DNA from: Acephala macrosclerotiorum | Lineage: Eukaryota; Ascomycota; Leotiomycetes; Helotiales; Mollisiaceae | Length of the DNA: 64,000 nucleotides | Direction: 5' to 3' | NCBI GenBank assembly: GCA_014904845.1 | Contig: MU119224.1 | Coordinates: 310,001-374,000 of the forward strand | Shown: piece by piece, positions 11,223-22,948 of the stretch | Layout: every line of letters begins with the position of its first letter | Numbering within the stretch: position 1 is the first letter of the stretch | The notes under the pieces: model-generated | The model's input: the letters and a program-made list of their open reading frames with translations, nothing else | The model's database searches: none | Told to the model about the DNA's origin: nothing | Position numbers and translations under genes: made by a program

Positions 11223-13010
11223 ATGCATTCAACGACTGTTTTGCTGCTCGTAGGAGTTATATCGATATTTCTGTTCTATGTGTTCAGAACACCCAAGTTG
11301 AGACGGAATGGACAGCCACTGAGGTACTGTAATGCTTCTCTCACTTGTTCGACTCGCCCAACATCACATGTCAGGCCACATTTTGAGCTTTTGCTTTTTC
11401 TATATCGCCGTTTTCTTATGATCCTGACGTTTATGGAAGATGCTGATTTAAAATTTAGGCGGCCTCCAAATACACTACTAATCGTTGGGAACGGAATCCT
11501 CTTCCTGCAAGACCGTCACAAGTTATTCTCCTGGTTCGTAAAATGCGAACGACTGTTTGGTTTCGAGACTTTTCAGATATCGGTGCCATCTCTGCCACCA
11601 GGAGTCGTCATCAATGACCCGAAGAATCTTGAGTATGTGTTCAAGAATGAGGGTATCTTCACGAAAGGTGACTTCTTCAAGAGAAGGTCATGGGATCTTT
11701 TTGGTATGTCATTCATCGATGCGTGGATATGGTGATTGAAGCTCATAAGAATAGGAAATGGCATTATCAATGCAGATGGTGACCTCTGGAAGGTTCAGCG
11801 GAAAGCGGGGTTGAATTTCCTCAGCAATGCCAATCTAAAAGTTTTGACGGACATTGCACTCCCTGAGTATCTGGACAGGACGATTCAGGATCTTGAAAAG
11901 AGGGATGCTGGATCTGTCATTGATCTAGAAGAAGTGCTTCACGAGCTCACGACTCAGATTATGGGACAAATGGCGTACAATGTGAGTCGCATCACCTAAC
12001 CATGGCAGACAAGTCTGACAATATCCAGATGAACATACATAATTCCGACCCTTTCTCGAAGTCGTTTGACTTTGCTTCGGGAGCGACCGGAAAACGATTT
12101 CAAAATCCGCTCTGGCTAATCACGGAGATCTTCTTTGGTGGAGAATTTCGAGACTCGGTTGCAAGAGTGAAAGCATTTGGTTCCATGCTGGTGGCGAACG
12201 CTGTCGAAGCTAGGAAGACTGAAAAGACTGCGAAAACGAAGACCTCGTTTGGTCAGGTCTCAGGGAGTCTGATCAATTCTCTTCTGGACTCGATCGATGA
12301 TCAACAGATGGTAGCAGATGCTGCTCTGAACTATCTCTCTGCAGGTATGTACTCTCGCAACGTTGTTTGGAATTGAGAAACTGATAAGTTGATCAGGTCG
12401 AGATACAACTGCACAAGCACTCACCTGGACATTCTATCTCCTTATGCGAAATCCAGCCATAGGAGTGGCCGCTCGGGAGGAGGTGGCTGATTACGTCGGA
12501 CCCTCAAATGGGAGCAACGCTTCTCAAGGTCGGGATATTTTCGATTCCGCCAAGCTCCACTCAACGGCTCTACCATACATCGCAGCTATATTCTACGAAG
12601 CTTTGCGACTGTACCCGCCAGTGCCATTCGAACTCAAGCAGTGCGAGAAAGCGACGACATTACCTGATGGGACTTTCCTACCAAAAGATGCAGTCCTGCT
12701 ATGGTGCACGTGGGCCATGAATAGATCAAGGTTGATCTGGGGTGACGATGCTGACGAGTTCAAACCCGAGAGATGGCTTGAGAACGGAACCTTGGTTTCC
12801 AAAACTGCTTTCGAATATCCAGTCTTCAATGGAGGACCGCGTACATGTTTGGGCAAGAAGATGGCGGAGTCGGTAGCTGTTCAAGTTATTGCTACTCTGG
12901 TCCTGAAATTCGACTTCGAGCCTATCGATGGGATGGAGCGCATAAGCAAGAACAGCTTGACGTTGCCTATGAAGGGAGGTCTGCCATGTCGTGTTAGATC
13001 ACGTCGCTGA
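11223..13010 (+). CDS. Cytochrome P450 monooxygenase, CYP52-like
   Basis: Five exons (11223-11323, 11459-11703, 11755-11981, 12029-12344, 12397-13010) encode 500 residues; every junction keeps frame. The start at 11223 gives an N-terminal membrane anchor (TTVLLLVGVISIFLFYVF). Signature motifs are all present: the I-helix AGRDTTAQ, the K-helix EALR, PERW, and the heme-binding FNGGPRTCLG with Cys447 as ligand. The overall pattern (GDLWKVQRKAGLNFL, HNSDPFSKSFDFASG) is closest to the fatty-acid/alkane hydroxylase type (CYP52-like) as I remember it; the exact CYP family needs alignment. The first intron (135 bp) is longer than the others. It is head to head with the methyltransferase-like gene and could oxidise a lipid or polyketide chain. 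Confidence 0.93.
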
Positions 13011-13646
13011 ATAGATTCGACCGAAAGTGGAAAGTGGAAAGCCATTGACGAAAAGACATGTTGCTTTTGATTACTGATCGATCATCGTCAGCACTTTTAG
13101 GCCTGTTCTGTCTCCAATCAGAAAACTCTCGGGGTCTGCGGGCGGGATCTGCACGTTGACGGCCACGACAAGGCTTGCGCCTTTCAAACGGCAATGCTGA
13201 GCCTTGCCTAGATATTGAGGTCTAGAAAGCGAGAGTATGAGGAATCATCGAATCCCTCCGTGGAGAAAATACTCGCCTGACCAATCAAAGGGCGCAGGAT
13301 GAACAGTTAGTGCTACTCTAGGTGCTGCATATTGCTGACAAAACGGCGAGGCACGCCAAAATCCTGGCGAGGTTCTCTCCGAAATAGCGTCATTTTCCAG
13401 CCTTAATACCAACTATCGTCACAATTATGCGGGGTGATACGATGTTCGTGCACGCTTACCAAGGAGACAGATATCTGTCGAAAGGAGAGATCGAATCCGA
13501 AGAAGGATATAAGACTGGCCTCACTCCGAGCAGATTGTTCATTCGAATATCCAAGAAACCCATCAGGCATTCAATCTTCAAATTGTTATCATTTAGTCGA
13601 TTTCTAAGCTCCTAGTGGAACGATCTTCACTCTCAGAGTTTACGAC
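13011..13646. other. Intergenic region upstream of the hydrolase gene
   Basis: No gene is supported. A 62-residue open frame at 13427-13615 has no recognisable feature. The region ends in the hydrolase promoter. Confidence 0.5.
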
Positions 13647-13655
13647 TATATAAAG
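13647..13655 (+). promoter_or_regulatory. TATA box of the alpha/beta hydrolase gene
   Basis: A perfect TATATAAAG lies 57 bp before the start codon at 13712, with a pyrimidine- and A-rich leader (ending ACCGACAATGG) between. The distance fits a short 5' leader. Confidence 0.6.
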
Positions 13656-13711
13656 ACTCCTCGCTAGTTCTCATAATCATATCGAAACCATCTTTTTAAT
13701 CACTACCGACA

Positions 13712-14572
13712 ATGGCAGCATACACCACCAACTTCATCGAAGCCCGCGGCCTCAAAGTCTTCTATCGAGAAGCAGGGCCGAAAGACGCACCCGTCATCCT
13801 CCTTCTTCACGGCTTCCCAGCCTCATCCCATCAATACCGTAACCTCATTCCTCTCCTTAGCCAGAAATATCGAGTCGTCGCTCCCGACCTCCCAGGTTTT
13901 GGATTCACGGAAGTCCCATCTCAGCTCAACTACAAATACACTTTCGACAACCTCGCCATAAGCATCGAAGCATTCCTTGATGCTCTCTCCATTAAGAGAT
14001 TTTCAGTCTATGTCTTCGACTATGGAGCGCCAACCGGCTTCCGCCTCGCTCTCCGCCGACCAGAGTCCATCCAAGCAATCATCTCACAAAACGGCAATGC
14101 CTACGAAGAAGGCCTAGGGGACGCCTGGGGCCCTATCCAACAGTACTGGAAATCCGGCAGCGCCTCTGACCGCGCCGTCGTCCGGGGCAACGTCCTCACC
14201 CTCGAAACCACAAAATGGCAATACGACACCGGGTCCAAAGTGCCCGTCGCTCCCGAAGCTCCCTATCTCGATTTCGCATTGATGCAGCGACCCGGAAACT
14301 TTGATATTCAGCTAGATCTGTTCTATGATTATCAAAATAATGTTAGAATATATCCCCAGTTTCATGAGTATTTTAGGAAGAGTCAGGTTCCGATTTTGGT
14401 TGCTTGGGGGAAGCATGATCCGTTTTTCATTCCGCCCGGGGCGGAGGCATTTAAGAGGGACGTGAAGGGGGCGGAAGTGCATCTTTTGGATGCGGGGCAT
14501 TTTGCGGTGGAGACTAACACGGAGGAGATTGCGGGGTTGATGTTGAAGTTTTTGGAGAAGAATGGAATCTGA
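13712..14572 (+). CDS. Alpha/beta hydrolase, epoxide hydrolase / haloalkane dehalogenase type
   Basis: A 286-residue intronless single-domain hydrolase. The oxyanion-loop motif HGFPASSHQYR and the lid region are typical. The nucleophile-elbow position is an aspartate (VFDYGAP, Asp103), as in epoxide hydrolases and dehalogenases, rather than the serine of esterases. The other likely triad members are Asp236 (WGKHDPFF) and His263 (AGHFAVE). No signal peptide is seen, so it should be cytosolic or peroxisomal. It would open an epoxide or remove a halide by an ester intermediate; the true substrate is unknown. It is 0.7 kb downstream of the P450, and an oxygenase plus epoxide-hydrolase pairing would make sense. 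Codon use changes in its last third from C-rich to G-rich wobble positions. Confidence 0.92.
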   Translation: MAAYTTNFIEARGLKVFYREAGPKDAPVILLLHGFPASSHQYRNLIPLLSQKYRVVAPDLPGFGFTEVPSQLNYKYTFDNLAISIEAFLDALSIKRFSVYVFDYGAPTGFRLALRRPESIQAIISQNGNAYEEGLGDAWGPIQQYWKSGSASDRAVVRGNVLTLETTKWQYDTGSKVPVAPEAPYLDFALMQRPGNFDIQLDLFYDYQNNVRIYPQFHEYFRKSQVPILVAWGKHDPFFIPPGAEAFKRDVKGAEVHLLDAGHFAVETNTEEIAGLMLKFLEKNGI

Positions 14573-15122
14573 GAACCTTTCAGATGATCTACATTTTGAG
14601 CTAGCAAGGAAGCCTGGCCAGATGGTCATAAAAATGTCGGCTATTTCTAGCAGGGTAATATCCCAATCGTTCCTACACAATTGCCATCTCATCTCGTGAT
14701 GTTCTCATGTTGTCGATTATTACAGCCATTCTGAGGACCGATCCAGTGGTGGAGAACATCTTTCAGCCTCAGTGTTATCTTACGCATCCTGCTCATTGCC
14801 ATTTCGTCTGTCGATCTGTTCTTGATAAAGTCAGCTTTCAGCCACAATATTGAGTATTTCCTTGACAAGTCGGGAAAGCTTCTCGGTACTGGTCAAATTT
14901 TTGTGGCTGTCCTGGTGGCGTAAACCAAGACAATCTCCCTACCTCAACTGAATCTTCACTTCATATTATTTCACACTCAGCCTTGCCGCTCAATGCTACC
15001 CTAGAATCATTATTTGAACCTAAGTCTTTACCAGCTTTCCGTGCGATGAATTCATAAATCAATTGCTAGATTTTCTGCAATCGTCTTCTGAGTTCGTTCA
15101 GACCAGATGGATATTTCTTAAC
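14573..15122. other. Intergenic region
   Basis: No coding or RNA feature was recognised between the hydrolase stop and the decayed DUF3433 gene. It should hold the hydrolase 3' end. Confidence 0.5.
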
Positions 15123-16185
15123 ATGGCGCACATCAAAGCAGAAGGTATATTAACCTCCGAATTCGAGCAACATGCTAGTACGTTGATCATGCTTAACGAA
15201 AAAAAAATCGAAATTTCATTAACAGGCCGCCAGCATAACTACCGCGCCCACAATGGAAACCTTTTACTATTAAACCAGCAGTACTCATCTTTCTGCTTTG
15301 CTGCTCGGCAGGCGTCATTACAGGCGTTGAAGTCGTCATTCGCCGGAGCAAGAATGATGGGTCTGTACTGAGTTTCGAATTACATCCAGCCGGAAGCTAT
15401 GGCCAACTAGACGAAGCGTGTCCGTACGCCGAGAGCTCTGTCTCAAATTCTCTCTATTTTTGCTACAAATACCTGCCTACACTGTTGGCCGTCATTCTTG
15501 CTTCGATGTGGGAAGCTGTCGTCTTGGACATACAAAGAATCGAGCCATTCTATCAGCTTTCGCAACCCGATGGAGCTCTTGTCGTGGACTCGTTACTCTT
15601 GAACTACACCCAGACCTTTCTGCCGAAAGTATCACTTGTCGCTCTGAAGAAGAAGCATTACCTCGTCTTCGTGTCGTTTCTGTGCCTACTTCTTGTAGGT
15701 CTCCTGGCTCCTATTTTCCAGTCTGGCTTCTTCAGTGTCAACATCTCACCAGAGAGCGCCGGCGTCTAGTCGGCGAAGGTCAAGACGAATAATTCATATT
15801 GCCGAGTGCTACAATTATTACACGGCACAGCTATATTCTGCACCATCTGGCTTTGCATCCTATCCTGGAAACGTCAGGCTACTAGTCTCTATTCAAACCT
15901 CGGAAGCGTCGAATCGTCGGCGGCAATTGTCGGTCCTACCCTCGCCGAGGGTTTCAAGAATCTAGATCTTCTAGAAACGAAGCGCATCAGTCAGATTCTG
16001 TCGAAGTGCAATGTGATAATATAATAAATCTGGAGAGACCAGGAGTGCATGATGCGGAATTCTGGAGTGCCGTGTTTGACTTAGTCTCATGGACGAAGAC
16101 AGCTACCCCACTAACTACCTTCGAGAAAGACGTCTTTGATACGCCGTTGCGATCTAGCTCAGCTTCTCAGAGAGGAATCAAGTAG
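15123..16185 (+). pseudogene. Decayed DUF3433-type membrane protein gene
   Basis: Coding resemblance to large fungal membrane proteins of the DUF3433 type is clear in pieces. From about 15245 one frame reads WKPFTIKPAVLIFLLCCSAG and then YLPTLLAVILASMWEAVV and RIEPFYQLSQPDGALVVDS, the family's hallmark. That frame meets TAG at 15767-15769. It continues in the same frame with FCTIWLCILSWKRQATSLYS to a TAA near 16022. A frame one base off then carries NLERPGVHDAEFWSAVF to a TAG at 16183-16185. Upstream, the frame is blocked by TAA near 15233, so no good start joins on; ATG 15123 (MAHIKAEG) is a possible old first exon. Intact relatives are usually much longer with two such domains. I read this as a truncated, frame-shifted relic; unrecognised introns are the alternative. 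Confidence 0.65.
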
Positions 16186-17329
16186 ATATACGACGAAGTC
16201 GACTAGCGAATCTTTGAGATATGCCATGAACAACAATTGTGTACCCATGATTAGACTATAAAGCGCAGGAGCGGAGACAACGCAAAAGGCCCTGGTTGCT
16301 GCTTCTACGGTAACTTCCCTTTGGAAGAGACTGAATGGCTGAATTCCCCTAGGCGCAACCGTCTCGTTGGAGCCGTGCAAACGAGCTAAAAGTCTTTCTC
16401 ACACCATAAAATCGCGCTAAGTTACCATGTGATTCTGGAGCCTAATCCGCAAACAGCAACTTGGGCAGCACTGCATCGAACTGGTCTGAGTTTTAGAGCA
16501 TTCTTTCGTCCGTTATCCAGTATTTTCGATTCACCGTACTCCGTTCCACCTTCCAAAAGCTTAGCTAGAAGTTATTTCTAGCCAAAAAGATGCGACAATC
16601 CGCAAGATGAGGGAGGAGGATGACATGCATACCGCCCTCCCCCTCTGGACTAAAGACGCGATCGAGGTGCGCTACTCTCCAAAACTCATAAAGTAGCCGC
16701 GGTGGAAGTAATGCGCCAATCTTCTGGCAACCTCCTATCGAACTGCTCAATACCCTGGGCTCAGGAATACAGAATTCGCAATATCATCAGAGGAAAACGT
16801 CAATTCTGCAGTAGGTTCCTGTGACGAGGAACACGGGGTCCCAAATCCTTCTGATAGTGCAGTGAGAGTAATCCAGGAGTTCGCTATACGGTCTCAGTTC
16901 TGATCAGGATTCTTGTGCTAAAGATATTTCAAGCATATATGATTTGAGTAGTTGATTGTGCTAAGCCGCAATTGAATACAAGGTCATTTGCTGCACCGGT
17001 TCCTCTAGAATCCTCTCTTGCCATATGTCATCAAAATCCCCAAACTACTCGCGCTGCTTGTTATCGTCCCTTCCTCCGCCTTCCTCCGCCTTCCTAATCT
17101 TCCACCACATCTTCCTTGACATCTTTTTTCACATTCAAGCAGTAGTCAATCTTTCAGCTTCAATACGAAAGGAGCATTGCAGCACTCGCAGGTTATCACC
17201 GTGATTCTACTGAAGTCCGTGGTCGATTATAAATAGCGAGGATAGTTGGCCTGAACCCGAAGGCAAAAAGTCAGGTCAGCGAAAGAGATGCAAAGCAAAT
17301 GATAGCCACGGTACCTCAAAACGATGGCA
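16186..17329. other. Intergenic region
   Basis: No gene is supported. A minus-strand open frame of 73 residues (16159-16380) has no recognisable domain. A short triple repeat of CCTTCCTCCG-like units lies near 17070-17100. Confidence 0.45.
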
Positions 17330-17790
17330 GCGCTTAAACAAACTCAAATCTGCCATTCAAAGAGTCTTCGAGCACTTAACGGCGGGATACAATACATCCT
17401 CCAAACCTACATCTTTAAAATCATTAAATTAGATATCCTTTAGATCAATACCCTCCATATTAGATATCCTCCAGATTAGACATCCTACAGATTAGGCATC
17501 CTCTATATTAAACATACCCTAGATCAGACGTCCTCCAACATCCTGCATACTGCAACAACATCAACCTCTCCCATGTCATTTGAAGAGTCTGGGGGATTTG
17601 ACGGCAGGGTACAATACATCCTCCAATTCGAGATTCTTCAAATAGATATTCCCAAATCACCATCCTCCAATCAGGCCTCCTCCAGAACAACATCGTCCAG
17701 GTCTGTAATCCCCAGATCAGGCAACCCCCAGATCAAGCAATCTCTAGATTAGGCACCCTCTAGAGTCCAGTATCCTCCAATGTTGCATAA
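17330..17790 (-). repeat. Degenerate 16-bp minisatellite with an embedded duplicated unit
   Basis: Read on the minus strand, a unit close to ATCTGGAGGATGTCTA repeats head to tail, mostly every 16 bases, in two blocks (about 17410-17535 and 17640-17785). Between and beside the blocks sits a longer duplicated piece: on the plus strand GGGATACAATACATCCTCCA near 17385 and GGGTACAATACATCCTCCAA near 17610, each preceded by a related AGAGTCT segment. The same core (GACGGCAGGG then a TACAA run) recurs in the last exon of the adjacent coiled-coil gene near 18150. The repeats may therefore be partly derived from a decayed copy of that exon. Confidence 0.6.
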
Positions 17791-18066
17791 CAATTGATCG
17801 AAAATGTCAAGATCCGTAACCCACCCACGGTACGAGCCACCGGAACATATCTTATTTCGCTTGCCTGTATCCAAGGACCCTCTGCGACTCAATTGTACGA
17901 GATGCTGGTTTACATGGATGCATTTTCATGTCCAGGAGACGCCATACAAGATTCCCATCAATTCGGGAATTTTCATACTTGAAATTCAAAGAAACAAGAA
18001 CATCTATACCATCCCTCTGCTCCTCTCTTGGAGATCATTCTGTCGGATCTCCAACTTTCAACAAAG

Positions 18067-20089
18067 TCATTCATCTAACCAGACAATGGCTTTCCCCCAG
18101 ATGCGGTCTTGCGAGTAGTTCTCTCCATCACTGTTTCCATAGCCTTTGACGGCAGGGAATACAACAATACGGATAGGGTGATTATCCAGTCGATTCTCCT
18201 CTTCGTCATCGAGTCCGAGCTTGTGAAAGGCATGTGCCCCCATTAGCTCTGATTCACAGCTGAAAATTTTATGCTTAAGATCCTCCAAATAAACGCACCT
18301 CACGATTGTCAGCTGTTTCCACAAACGTCCCGCGATGTCCATCGCTTTCTGGAAGATTGCTTGAAGTTGCTCATCGCGTGTAACGACGTCCTCTGACTCG
18401 ATCTGTGGAAGCAGTACGCCAACGCTTTCGTTCAAGAAGGCTGAAGTCAGATCACAAGCAGCTTGCATACGACGTGTGGCGGCATCCTCCTGTGCTTGCA
18501 ACACAGCCGGGGGTGCATTATCAATTGATGTTGGATCTAGTATGGACATCATGTCGCTTCTCCAGACTTGTGCTCTACTCTCGTTCACTACCACACGTCA
18601 GTTAAGGGACAAAACCTGAAATTCGAAGCTTACGATCGGAGAGCTTGTGATATACATCTTTCAAAACCGCGTCACCAGGGACCCCCTCTGTCTGCTGTGC
18701 CGGGGTGAGCAGTGGTCTTAGAGGTCTGAATGGAGCTTCCAAAACTTCAGCACAGATATATCGCCCCAGCATCGCCGACACGCAGAGTACTGAGGATCGA
18801 GTCGACATCTTTGAAGTTCTCAAAACGTATGGAATCTGTCCATCCTCAAGGGCCACAACTTTGGACAATTGCTCCAAGAACTTTTCTTTCTGCTCATCGT
18901 CCAAGCTCTCTATGACGGAGAAATCAGCGCCTCCCCAATCCTTGCCCCATTTTCTGATTTGATCATGAAGATTCATAAAGTTCCCTGTGATTGTTCTTTC
19001 TTCATCCGCAAGTCCGATTTTTGGTCGGCTAGACTTCTTGCTCATTGCCAGTTGAGCGGTGCGGATCTGATCTTCCATCCCCTGTTGTTCCTGTGTCATT
19101 TGGCCAAGCTGTATTTTCAACGAGTTGATGTCGGTTTTCTGCCGTGATATTGTCGTCATTCGGGCGCTGGCGAGGTCCTCGAGCTCACGGACTCTAGTGG
19201 TGAGGTCTTTGTTTTTCCTATCGAGGGCGTCATTCTTCCGATTCAGTTTTGCGTTCTTCATGCTGAGATCTTCCTTATCACGGGCAAGTTGTTTTTCTTG
19301 TTCAGAAGACCCAGATTTAAACCAACCAGATAGGATACTTCCAGAGCTAGACTCTTCGGTTGACCTATGCATTTTCTCGTCACGTGGTGGTTTTGATATT
19401 CCGCCTATATGCTTAGGTTGAGATTCTCGTTGACGGCTGTCATATTGTTCATGGCCAGTTGTTGGATATGGGTCCTGCCTTCGACCTTGACTCGCAGTCT
19501 GGTATCCAGATTGCTCCGGACCGGGCGTTTCTTGGGGAGGCACCGTTGAAAGTGTTGGTCCGTTTGGAGGGAGTGGAACAAAATGGATGACTCCTGCATA
19601 TCTTGTCTGCTAGCACCTGAAGTTAGTTGGGGGTTTTCGCATCTGCGTGTTAGATTTCCTACATACCTCTGGTGATTGTTGGTCTGGCTGGTTGTCTTGC
19701 TCATAATCCATCGGGTCTTCGTGGGGCGGTCCTTCGGCACGACTGCCATTTGGACGAGTTTGCTCCATTGATTGCGGGCTAGGGGCTCTATATCCTCCAG
19801 TTCTATAAATTGCTCTGACCGTCACTCGTGATTGATATCCCTTGACTGTTAGCTAAATATCAATCTCAAAGTCCGTCAGTTCTTACTTCTGCTGCTGTTC
19901 TTGCTGCTTGTTCAGCTGCGTTTCGCGTCGAGCCGCTTGAATAATCATCCGTCGCCTATTCAATTATGTCAACTGCCAAACAAACACCACCGTCTGGCTT
20001 GGAGCACGCACCCGACGACTCGAGGAACTTCTGGCGAAGTGACTTCTATCACGAACGTTATCACTTTGATATCTGGAATCGTCAGGCAT
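18067..20089 (-). CDS. Conserved coiled-coil protein of unknown function
   Basis: Five exons (20089-20012, 19955-19887, 19840-19667, 19609-18634, 18587-18067) join without frame conflict into about 605 residues. The N-terminal third is polar and disordered-looking (GGISKPPRDEK). The middle has a long heptad-like coiled coil (EKQLARDKEDLSMKNAKLNR, DALDRKNKDLTTRVRELEDL). The C-terminal 300 residues look globular (RKWGKDWGGADFSVIES, MSTRSSVLCVSAMLGRYIC, RVVVFPAVK-like end). The family is unknown to me beyond a resemblance to uncharacterised ascomycete proteins. The start at 20089 is the first ATG of the first exon I could join; further exons towards 20390 are possible. It is divergent from an Hsp70-like gene, which may mean a shared role. 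Confidence 0.75.
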
Positions 20090-20720
20090 GGCAACCAGAT
20101 CTGTTTCGTGTGAATTGCCCTTCACTTCAGGACACTGGGGATAATGATTGATGCTCAGACACAATAGAAAGACTCACCGAGTGCGTGAGCCTCCGCCTCT
20201 AACTCCAGGAGTTTTAGTGACAGGCATGTCACTAGTAAATCCGAAGCCATCCGGATAAGTGAGAGTTCCGTGGCTGCAGCATACGAGGCCAACCAATATA
20301 TCCAAATAGGTCACCGAGTATAAGGACTCGGTTTGGACCAATATCAAACGTCGATCTGGGCGGGTGTGTGCTGGAGTCCGCCAGGTCACAGCGCAGGTAC
20401 CCGGCGGGCGGTTAAAGATCCAATCACGTTATTTTGGGGCTTTTTTGTGGCTGAATCAAAGCGAATACCCTGTCCTGCACTTATCTTGCCCACAGCCGAG
20501 AAAACAAATTTGCGGGCGAGAGCATAACTTTGACGCCGGCGAGGTTGATTTCTAAATGCGGTGGAGGCTGGAGCCCGCGAGCAAACATCACCACGGAGCC
20601 TCATGCTTCGGAAAAATCCTAGTCAAGGAATTTGTTGACCGCTCGAAATAGAAGGCTCAGCCTTCAAGACGACAAATTATCTTGCTCTTGTCATCTCCTT
20701 CTCTCTCGTAAAGCATCTCA
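20090..20720. other. Divergent intergenic region between coiled-coil and Hsp70-like genes
   Basis: About 630 bp separate the two outward-facing start codons. On the minus strand a donor-like CGGTGAGT near 20180 and an acceptor-like CCCCAG near 20140 suggest a possible extra 5' exon of the coiled-coil gene, but its phase does not join cleanly. I see no obvious heat-shock element. Confidence 0.45.
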
Positions 20721-22948
20721 ATGCATCAACAACAATCAGAAACAACGATGTCTTCTGACCTCAGCTCGACAAGATCAAACCGCCCATTGCTGGCAGTCTC
20801 CAACAGAATCAAGTGCATTCTTTCTATTGATTATGGAACCACATACACTGGTAAATAAGGCACAATATTTCCCGACCTCGTATAATTTTTGCTAGGTATC
20901 AGCTACGTCTTTTCCAATGAATCTGACTTGAACGATATCACGACTGTACAAACTTGGCCTGGAGACGGCAGAGACAGGGACTTCGAGTGGAAAACACCTA
21001 CAGTTATCGCATACGGGACTGAGAATAATTTCTCGGGCATTAAATGGGGCTTCACCGTCGAGCCAGGAATGGTATCGTACTCGTGGACGAAGCTGCTCCT
21101 TGATAAAAACGCCCCGAAAGGAAAGTATGATGATCCTACTCTCGTCAACATCGTCAGGAAAGGCATGATGGAACTTCCCAAAGGAAAGTCTGCTCAAAAT
21201 GTGTGTGAGGATTTTCTTCGCGAGGTGCGAAAGTTTGTCTTTGCTCGCCTCGACAAGGAGAAGGGAGCAGACTTCATGAAACTCACGCCTATGGAGTGTT
21301 GGATAACGGTTCCTGCTACCTGGTTGGATGAAGCACAAGATGCGACACGTGAGGCAGCCATCGGAGCTGGCTTTGCAACACGAACAATGGATTCGATCAA
21401 CGTCATTCCTGAGCCGGAAGCTGCGGCAATTTGTGCCCTGAAGAAACTCACAGTCCCGGGTTCCCAGGATGCAATCAAGGTCTATTTGTCCCCTCCCTAT
21501 CATGCCGCTTTTTGACTAACAAATCAGACTGGCGAAAACATCATGATCTGCGACTGTGGTGGCGGGACAGTCGATCTTACAACGTATTCTATCACCGCAA
21601 TATACCCAATACTGGAATTTGAAGAGCTTGTTGTTGGAGAAGGTGAGCCATGCTGGAACTGCGAATGCGTGATGCTAATGGACATCAGGTGGTAAGTGCG
21701 GTGCCACTTACATCGACCGAAACCTACATACCCTCATGACAAAACGCTTCGGCAAGTCATTTACGAAGCTGGATGCGAAGAAGACGGGCCCGGGTAGTAA
21801 GTTTATGCAGTCTTTCGAGCGAGTGAAGAGAGACTTTCCCAAAGGGTTCGATAAGGAGAAGGGCATTGGGCCGTTGAAACTTGACTCGAAGAACCCTGCG
21901 CACTACGATGATGACGATGGAACTGTGAAGCTATCTTTGTAAGTTTACAGCAGCCTTTACTTCGAAATTTGAATCTTTATTAATCCAACCAGGGCTGATA
22001 TGATATCCTTATTCGACCCTGTCATCAACCAGGTCATCGGTTTGGTGGAAGCTCAAGTCAAAGAAGCGAAGAAGATGAATCGCACCATTGAAGTGAGTCA
22101 GCTGCTACCAAGTAAGACCTTTTGCTGATGCCAACAGCGAATAATTCTTGTCGGCGGCTTTGGCGATTCGCCATACTTGTTTGAGAAGCTCGAGGCGTGG
22201 TGCAAAAAGAACGGCAACATCAAGCTCATTTGCCCACCAGCACCGTAAGGTTCGGCTGCCATCTCTTGGAGTCACGATACTGATCAGAACGCTCCAGTCA
22301 AGCTGCTATCGCAAGAGGTGCAGCCCTTCGAGGTCTAGCAGGTACAGCGCCATCGCTGAAGAAGCAACGCCGCCACTACGGCTACGAAGTGGGTAGGACT
22401 TTCGTGGCAGGAGTCGATGACGCCAGCAAAGCCTACATAGATCCATTCCTCGAAGGTGACGATCAAAGAAGCATTGGCGAGATGAATTGGAAGATTGCAA
22501 AGGTTCGATGGATTCTTAATCGAGTTTGGGCGAACAAACACTGATGTTGACCGCGCAGGGCGAAAACGTCACCACTAAGACAGTTCGATCACAATCGCTC
22601 TATTTCAAGCACAAGAAAGGTAATCGCACCACCACTTCCATCGACTTGTACAGTTGCAATCTTGATACTGCTCCTCTCTCGATCGACCATGATCGTAAGT
22701 TCGGATCCTTCTCGTCCTAAAACAGCAGCTGACAATGCCCAGGTGTCATGAAGGTGGGTGAAGTTACGGTTGACTATTCTTCCGTGGATCTGAACAAACT
22801 CGAATTCGCCTACATTGGCGATACCCTGTACTACAGGATGGATTTCGAGATTCGGATCGAGTTCGGTGCCGTGAAAGGCATTTTGGTCTTCTCGAGCTGG
22901 ATTCATGGTCGTCAAGTTGGCACTGCAAGTCTTTCATTTGCCAAATGA
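20721..22948 (+). CDS. Hsp70-like ATPase (HSPA12-type)
   Basis: Nine exons (20721-20850, 20896-21479, 21528-21642, 21689-21938, 21993-22092, 22138-22244, 22298-22502, 22559-22694, 22743-22948) give 610 residues, all junctions in frame. The actin/Hsp70 nucleotide-binding fold is evident: phosphate-1 loop ILSIDYGTTYTG, phosphate-2 loop MICDCGGGTVDLTTYS and adenosine motif RIILVGGFGDSPYL. IPEPEAAAICAL marks the connect region. The C-terminal part (from about residue 440) does not look like the canonical Hsp70 substrate domain and has no EEVD tail. This fits the divergent HSPA12-like class common and expanded in filamentous fungi, whose roles are poorly known. A second in-frame ATG at 20748 is possible. 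It is divergent from the coiled-coil gene. Confidence 0.92.
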
